Assembly: GCF_000312505.2 (NCBI RefSeq)
Contig: NZ_HG326226.1
Span: 1-64,000 of the forward strand
Direction of reading: 5' to 3'
Origin: Fenollaria massiliensis
Lineage (GTDB): Bacteria > Bacillota > Clostridia > Tissierellales > Peptoniphilaceae
DNA: 64,000 bases
Of this stretch, positions 60,169 through 64,000 are shown in pieces (within the stretch, counting starts at the first letter, position 1; the number at the start of each line of letters is the position of its first letter). A model generated the notes under the pieces. It saw only the letters and a list, made by a program, of their open reading frames with translations. It did no database searches and was not told the DNA's origin. The position numbers and the translations under genes are program-made.

Positions 60169-61521
60169 ATGAAAGGAATTGTTAAAAAGTCAAGCGAAAA
60201 GAAGCTTACTTTATCTGACAAGATTGACAGAATTGTTACAAACAGATTCCTAGCTATCCCAATATTCATGGCTATTATGTGGTTTATATATTATGTATCA
60301 ATCTCTACCCTAGGAGATTATTGCATAGGCTTCATCGAAACTACTTTTGAAAACATTGGCGATTTCATAACTACAAAGCTTCCTGAATTAGGCGATTCTG
60401 AAGTAGTTACATCGCTTGTCAATGACGGTATCGTTCAACCTATAGGTTCGATATTTACATTTGTTCCGCAACTAATGCTGCTTTTCTTCTTCCTTTCTTT
60501 ATTAGAAGACTCAGGTTATATGGCGAGAGTTGCCTTTATCATGGACAAGTTATTTAGAAAATTCGGCCTATCTGGTAAGAGTTTCATCCCTATGCTTATA
60601 GGTACGCTCTGTTCAATCCCTGGCGTTATGGCTACTAGAACCATTGAGTCTGACGCAGACAGACGTATGACTATACTATTAACACCATTTATTCCATGTG
60701 GAGCAAAATTACCAATATTCGCTATGTTTATATCCCTAGTATTCAATAACGCATCTTGGATCGCCCCACTTATCTATCTTATTTCAATAGTGGTTGTTAT
60801 TATAGCAGGCATAATTTTAAAACGCACTAATAGATTTAAAGGCGACCCTGCTCCTTTAGTTATGGAACTTCCTCCATATAGGATACCAACATTTAAGAAT
60901 GTTGTTATTCACATGTGGGAAAAGGGCAGAAGCTTTATTATCAAAGCCGGAACAGTTATCTTACTTGCTTGCTTAACACTTTGGTTCCTACAAAGCTTTA
61001 GCTTCAGACTTGAGTTCTTAGGAGACGCAATCGAAGACTCAATGCTAGCTAAGATCGGTAGTGCATTAAGATACATTTTCGTTCCTCTAGGTTTTGGTGA
61101 TTCGTGGGCACCAGCTGTTGCTTCTATAACTGGCCTTGTTGCGAAGGAAGTTGTAGTTGCTACATTTGCAACTGTTGGTTCCAAGGCACCTATCTACTTC
61201 AGCTACGTTAGCGCTTTTGCATTCATTATCTTTACAATGTTTGCAGCCCCTTGTTTTGCAGCTATCGGTGCAATGAAAAGAGAGCTTGGTAACACTAAGG
61301 ACACATTATTCACAGCAGGCTTCCAAACAGGACTTGCTTATGTCTTAGCGTTAATCGTTAACCAAGTTGGTAACTTGATCTTCCGCGGTACTAAGCTTAC
61401 TGAAAAAGTTATGCTTGACTACGGTGCCGCTGAAGAGGCCTCAGAAGCAATTGATATAATTATAGTTGCTCTTGTTTTATTTTTTGCTTTCTTGGGTATA
61501 AAGAGAGTGAAAATTCAATAA
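60169..61521 (+). CDS. feoB: FeoB ferrous iron transporter, membrane part only (N-truncated)
   Basis: 450 residues matching only the C-terminal permease of FeoB: LTLSDKIDRIVTNRFLAIPIF, SGYMARVAFIMDKLFRKFGLSGKSFIPML, LTPFIPCGAKLPIF and AKEVVVATF. The N-terminal G protein (about 250 residues) and feoA are missing. In-frame FeoB-like sequence (DDDDSESIITSERYKNIQKD) extends upstream to 60091 with no start codon, directly abutting the operator. This looks like an internal deletion that joined the promoter to mid-feoB. ATG 60169 has only a close AAAGG ribosome site. It may be inactive or poorly active. Confidence 0.88.
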   Translation: MKGIVKKSSEKKLTLSDKIDRIVTNRFLAIPIFMAIMWFIYYVSISTLGDYCIGFIETTFENIGDFITTKLPELGDSEVVTSLVNDGIVQPIGSIFTFVPQLMLLFFFLSLLEDSGYMARVAFIMDKLFRKFGLSGKSFIPMLIGTLCSIPGVMATRTIESDADRRMTILLTPFIPCGAKLPIFAMFISLVFNNASWIAPLIYLISIVVVIIAGIILKRTNRFKGDPAPLVMELPPYRIPTFKNVVIHMWEKGRSFIIKAGTVILLACLTLWFLQSFSFRLEFLGDAIEDSMLAKIGSALRYIFVPLGFGDSWAPAVASITGLVAKEVVVATFATVGSKAPIYFSYVSAFAFIIFTMFAAPCFAAIGAMKRELGNTKDTLFTAGFQTGLAYVLALIVNQVGNLIFRGTKLTEKVMLDYGAAEEASEAIDIIIVALVLFFAFLGIKRVKIQ

Positions 61522-61637
61522 AACACGGCACATGCGCTTGCTGTTCAGAGAAATGCGAGTGCGAAAAGAAAAACGCAGAGCTTCAAAAAGGCTACGAAGA
61601 GTGGCTTAAGAAGAAAAATGAAAATAAAGAAGCTTAA
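61522..61637 (+). pseudogene. Cys-rich tail of FeoB, out of frame
   Basis: Directly after the feoB stop, the +2 frame reads KHGTCACCSEKCECEKKNAELQ and ends at 61635-61637. There is no start codon or ribosome site for it. FeoB proteins often end in such Cys-rich tails, so a single-base shift near the AATAAAAC stretch at 61517-61524 may have cut it off. Confidence 0.55.
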
Positions 61638-61648
61638 TTAAATATCAT

Positions 61649-61684
61649 ATATGAAGAGCCGGTTTGAGCCGGCTTTCTTCATAT
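61649..61684 (+). terminator. Terminator after feoB
   Basis: Outer stem ATATGAAG / CTTCATAT and inner stem AGCCGG / CCGGCT. The T content after it is modest. Confidence 0.75.
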
Positions 61685-61741
61685 AATTATTTTGTTGTTC
61701 GGCCGTATAATTAAAAAATCTTTTGAAAGAGGGAAAAAGAA

Positions 61742-62224
61742 ATGAAGAAAGAAGTATTAAACGCATTAAACGAACAAATTAACTTTGAGTTATACTCAGG
61801 TTATATTTATCTAAACCTTTCCATCGCTATGGAAAGAGAAAACTACAAAGGTTATGCAAAATGGCTTGCTAATCACTACAAAGAAGAATTAGCTCATGCT
61901 GATCAATTCATCGAGTTTATTCAAAAACGTGATGCAAAACCAGAATTAATGCCTATCGAAATGAAAAACTTTGATGTAAAAGAACCTTTAGAAGTAGCTA
62001 AGATCATCTTAGATCATGAAAAGAAAGTAACTGAAAGAATTTACAAGATTCATGACGTGGCTAAGAAGAGCGATGACTATGCAACTGAAATCTTTATGCA
62101 TCAATTTATCAACGAACAAATCGAAGAAGAAGAACTTGCTCTTGATATCGTAGATAATTTCACACTTGCTAAGGATAACATCGCAGCAAAGATTACTATA
62201 GACAGAGAACTAGGATCTAAATAG
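61742..62224 (+). CDS. ftnA: Ferritin (bacterial, non-heme)
   Basis: 160 residues of the four-helix ferritin fold. Ferroxidase residues are visible: E in INFELYSGYIYL, E-x2-H in KEELAHADQF, and FINEQIEEEE. The shell of 24 subunits stores iron as ferric mineral. It follows feoB with its own -10-like TATAAT near 61706, and its ribosome site is AAAGAGGG. I see no GTTAG operator in front of it. Confidence 0.96.
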   Translation: MKKEVLNALNEQINFELYSGYIYLNLSIAMERENYKGYAKWLANHYKEELAHADQFIEFIQKRDAKPELMPIEMKNFDVKEPLEVAKIILDHEKKVTERIYKIHDVAKKSDDYATEIFMHQFINEQIEEEELALDIVDNFTLAKDNIAAKITIDRELGSK

Positions 62225-62249
62225 TTTTATTTATACGGCTGGATATATA

Positions 62250-62270
62250 GGGGGGACTTATGGTCCCTCC
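62250..62270 (+). terminator. Terminator after ferritin
   Basis: 8-bp stem GGGGGGAC / GTCCCTCC (one G-T pair), loop TTATG, then ATTTTT. Confidence 0.85.
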
Positions 62271-62308
62271 ATTTTTAAAATTAAATATGCTCTTTTATTG
62301 TAATTATC

Positions 62309-62337
62309 TTGCAAAAAATATTTTAAAGAGTTATAAT
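62309..62337 (+). promoter_or_regulatory. Promoter of the pepC genes
   Basis: TTGCAA (62309-62314), 17 bases, TATAAT (62332-62337). Confidence 0.7.
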
Positions 62338-62380
62338 TATTACGAGAGATGAAATATTTTTATATATAAAGGAGGACAAT

Positions 62381-63691
62381 ATGCAAAAATCAATTACAAA
62401 AGATGTTCTTGCTAAGTTCAAAAAGTCTTATGATGAAGATTTTAGCAAGGCAGCACAAAATATGATAGCATCTGCTGGCATTATGGACGCTTCCATAAAT
62501 TATGCAAAGCTTAACAAAAACCCAGATGTTTTCAAAAAAACTATCAAGATAGGTAAGATGACTAATCAAAGACAATCTGGCAGATGCTGGATGTTTGCTG
62601 GTCTTAACACTATCAGAGTAAATATGATGAAGAAGTTTAAGCTTGGTGATATTGAATTTTCACACAAGTATCTATGCTTCTTCGATAAGCTTGAAAGAGC
62701 TAATCAATATCTTGAAGACGTTATCGCACTTAAGGATAAAGACCTTGACGATAGGCTAAATAGAGGCGTTGTCTTCTATGCTGCTGATGACGGAGCTTGG
62801 TGGACAACATTTGCAAGACTAATCAGCAAATACGGTATAGTGCCTGAATATGTTTATCCAGATACAGCTGATGTTATGAGAACTGATAGCTTAATCTTTG
62901 TTTTAGACAAAAGATTAAAGATAGCTGCTAAAGACATTAGAAATGCAAAGACTGATGAAGAGATAGACGAGATTAAAGACAAGGCACTTAAAGATGTTTA
63001 TAAGATCACAGCCATTGCCTTAGGTGTACCTCCAAAGAGATTCGATCTTATATTAAGAGATAAAGACAACGAGCTTATTGAGAGAAGAAATATCACAGCT
63101 ATTGATTTCTACAGAGAATTTATGGCTGATGATATGAATGAATACGTTGAATTAGGTAACTATCCTGGCAAGGGCAAGGAAGAAAACAAGGTTTATGAAA
63201 GAGATTTCATTCAACAAAGAATTGGTGGTTCACTAAAATATCTAAACGTTTCAATGCAAAGAATGAAGGACATAGTCCTATCTATGCTTGATGAAGACGA
63301 AGTTATATGGTTTGCATGTGACGTTGGTAAGGATTCATTCGTATCACGTGACGGCGACGGAACTGGTCACCTTGTATATAATTTACTTGACAGAGACAGT
63401 TTATTTAATATTGACACAAAGCAAACAAAGGTAGAACGCATGGAAACTGAAGAAAGTGCTGCCACTCACGCCATGGTTATAGTTGGCTACGACAGAACTG
63501 ATGAAGGACTTAAATTTAGAGTAGAAAACTCTTGGGGCGAAAAAGCAGGCATCAGAGGCTACCTAGTTATGGATGAAGCTTGGTTTGATAACTATGCATT
63601 CGAAATCATTCCAAAGAAAAAATACCTAAACGCACAAGAGCTTGCAGCACTTGATGAAGAAGCAATCAAGCTAATGCCATGGGAGCTATAG
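62381..63691 (+). CDS. pepC: Aminopeptidase C (bleomycin hydrolase family)
   Basis: 436 residues of peptidase family C1B. The active-site Cys is in NQRQSGRCWMFAGLN (about residue 68), the His in ATHAMVIVGYD, and the Asn in VENSWGE. It is a cytosolic hexameric enzyme that removes N-terminal residues from peptides. A second copy starts ten bases after the stop. Confidence 0.95.
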   Translation: MQKSITKDVLAKFKKSYDEDFSKAAQNMIASAGIMDASINYAKLNKNPDVFKKTIKIGKMTNQRQSGRCWMFAGLNTIRVNMMKKFKLGDIEFSHKYLCFFDKLERANQYLEDVIALKDKDLDDRLNRGVVFYAADDGAWWTTFARLISKYGIVPEYVYPDTADVMRTDSLIFVLDKRLKIAAKDIRNAKTDEEIDEIKDKALKDVYKITAIALGVPPKRFDLILRDKDNELIERRNITAIDFYREFMADDMNEYVELGNYPGKGKEENKVYERDFIQQRIGGSLKYLNVSMQRMKDIVLSMLDEDEVIWFACDVGKDSFVSRDGDGTGHLVYNLLDRDSLFNIDTKQTKVERMETEESAATHAMVIVGYDRTDEGLKFRVENSWGEKAGIRGYLVMDEAWFDNYAFEIIPKKKYLNAQELAALDEEAIKLMPWEL

Positions 63692-63701
63692 GAGGTAGAA
63701 G

Positions 63702-64000
63702 ATGAGACAATTAAGCACAGATAAATTATATGAATTAGAAAAAGAATTTTTAGCTGACAAGAAGAATATCGTTGCAATGAACGCTGCCGTTCAAAGCGGT
63801 ATCAGAAAAGTAGCGACAGACATTAACAAAATTAAAGAAAATCCATATAAGTTTAATATTGATATCAATAACGGTGACGTATGTAACCAAAAAGCATCAG
63901 GCAGATGCTGGATGTTTGCTTCACTAAACTTTATGAGAAATGTCATCATTAAAAAATATAAATTAGAAAATTTTGAATTATCACAAAGCTATCCATTCTT
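63702..64000 (+). CDS. pepC: Second aminopeptidase C, cut by the window end
   Basis: The first about 99 residues are present, starting at ATG 63702 after GGAGG. It shows CNQKASGRCWMFASLNFMRN with the catalytic Cys. It is related to but clearly different from the gene before it, so an older tandem duplication. The rest lies beyond 64000. Confidence 0.93.
   Translation, partial: MRQLSTDKLYELEKEFLADKKNIVAMNAAVQSGIRKVATDINKIKENPYKFNIDINNGDVCNQKASGRCWMFASLNFMRNVIIKKYKLENFELSQSYPF

Noticed and set aside
1-64000. CRISPR array, phage, integron or insertion sequence
   Set aside because: No regularly spaced direct repeats, no transposase, integrase or phage gene found. The dispersed elements are non-coding and not arrayed.

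Overview
The window reads as chromosome of a low-GC, Gram-positive anaerobe. Evidence: the walR-walK-walH-walI-walJ-rlmH order, LrgAB, SdpRI, hydrogenase maturases HydE/HydG/HydF, lipoprotein-type solute-binding proteins, AGGAGG ribosome sites with some TTG/GTG starts, and very regular TTGACA-17-TATAAT promoters. I would place it in the Tissierellia/Peptoniphilaceae (anaerobic-coccus-like) by inference only. There is no rRNA, transposase, phage gene or CRISPR array. One tRNA gene (Pro, UGG) is present.

Layout. 1-1000: two copies of a dispersed hairpin element and tRNA-Pro. 1061-12645: a secreted phosphodiester glycosidase, then ftsH and the WalRK cell-wall two-component operon ending in rlmH. 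13-28.8 kb: two DegV genes, a zinc ABC operon with two unusual accessory membrane proteins, an iron/siderophore ABC operon that also holds an exporter-fold ABC pair, and divergent pdxS/pdxR. 29-37 kb: lrgAB, a candidate small RNA, tpx, a short pgi, a cupin, a Crp-like regulator, a frameshifted MBOAT acyltransferase with its SGNH partner, two small unknown genes and an orphan AbrB-type gene. 37.2-41.7 kb: a radical-SAM gene with hydE-hydG-hydF. 42.2-47.1 kb: a cobalamin riboswitch in front of a nickel/cobalt/peptide-type ABC operon. 47.5-58 kb: a heterodimeric exporter pair, an SdpRI-like immunity operon with an ABC transporter, and a LolD/FtsX-type transporter. 58.3-64 kb: two unknown membrane proteins, a HicB remnant, a FeoB lacking its G domain, ferritin, and two tandem pepC genes (the last cut by the window edge).

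The most striking feature is a family of structured intergenic elements (called M1 here, 11 copies) and a second one (M2, 2 copies, one nested inside an M1). Their stems have different sequences in each copy yet stay complementary within each copy, a pattern of compensatory change that implies a selected fold. Most M1 copies lie directly after a stop codon, in the same orientation as that gene and before the intrinsic terminator, so they would be transcribed as 3' UTR structures.

A second thread is metal economy. The inverted repeat GTTAG-N6-CTAAC sits at the promoters of the siderophore operon, the LolD/FtsX transporter and feoB, suggesting one iron-type regulon. Zinc and cobalt/nickel uptake have their own systems, and ferritin follows feoB. 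Decay is visible in feoB (5' truncation and a possible 3' frameshift), the MBOAT gene (A7 frameshift) and hicB.
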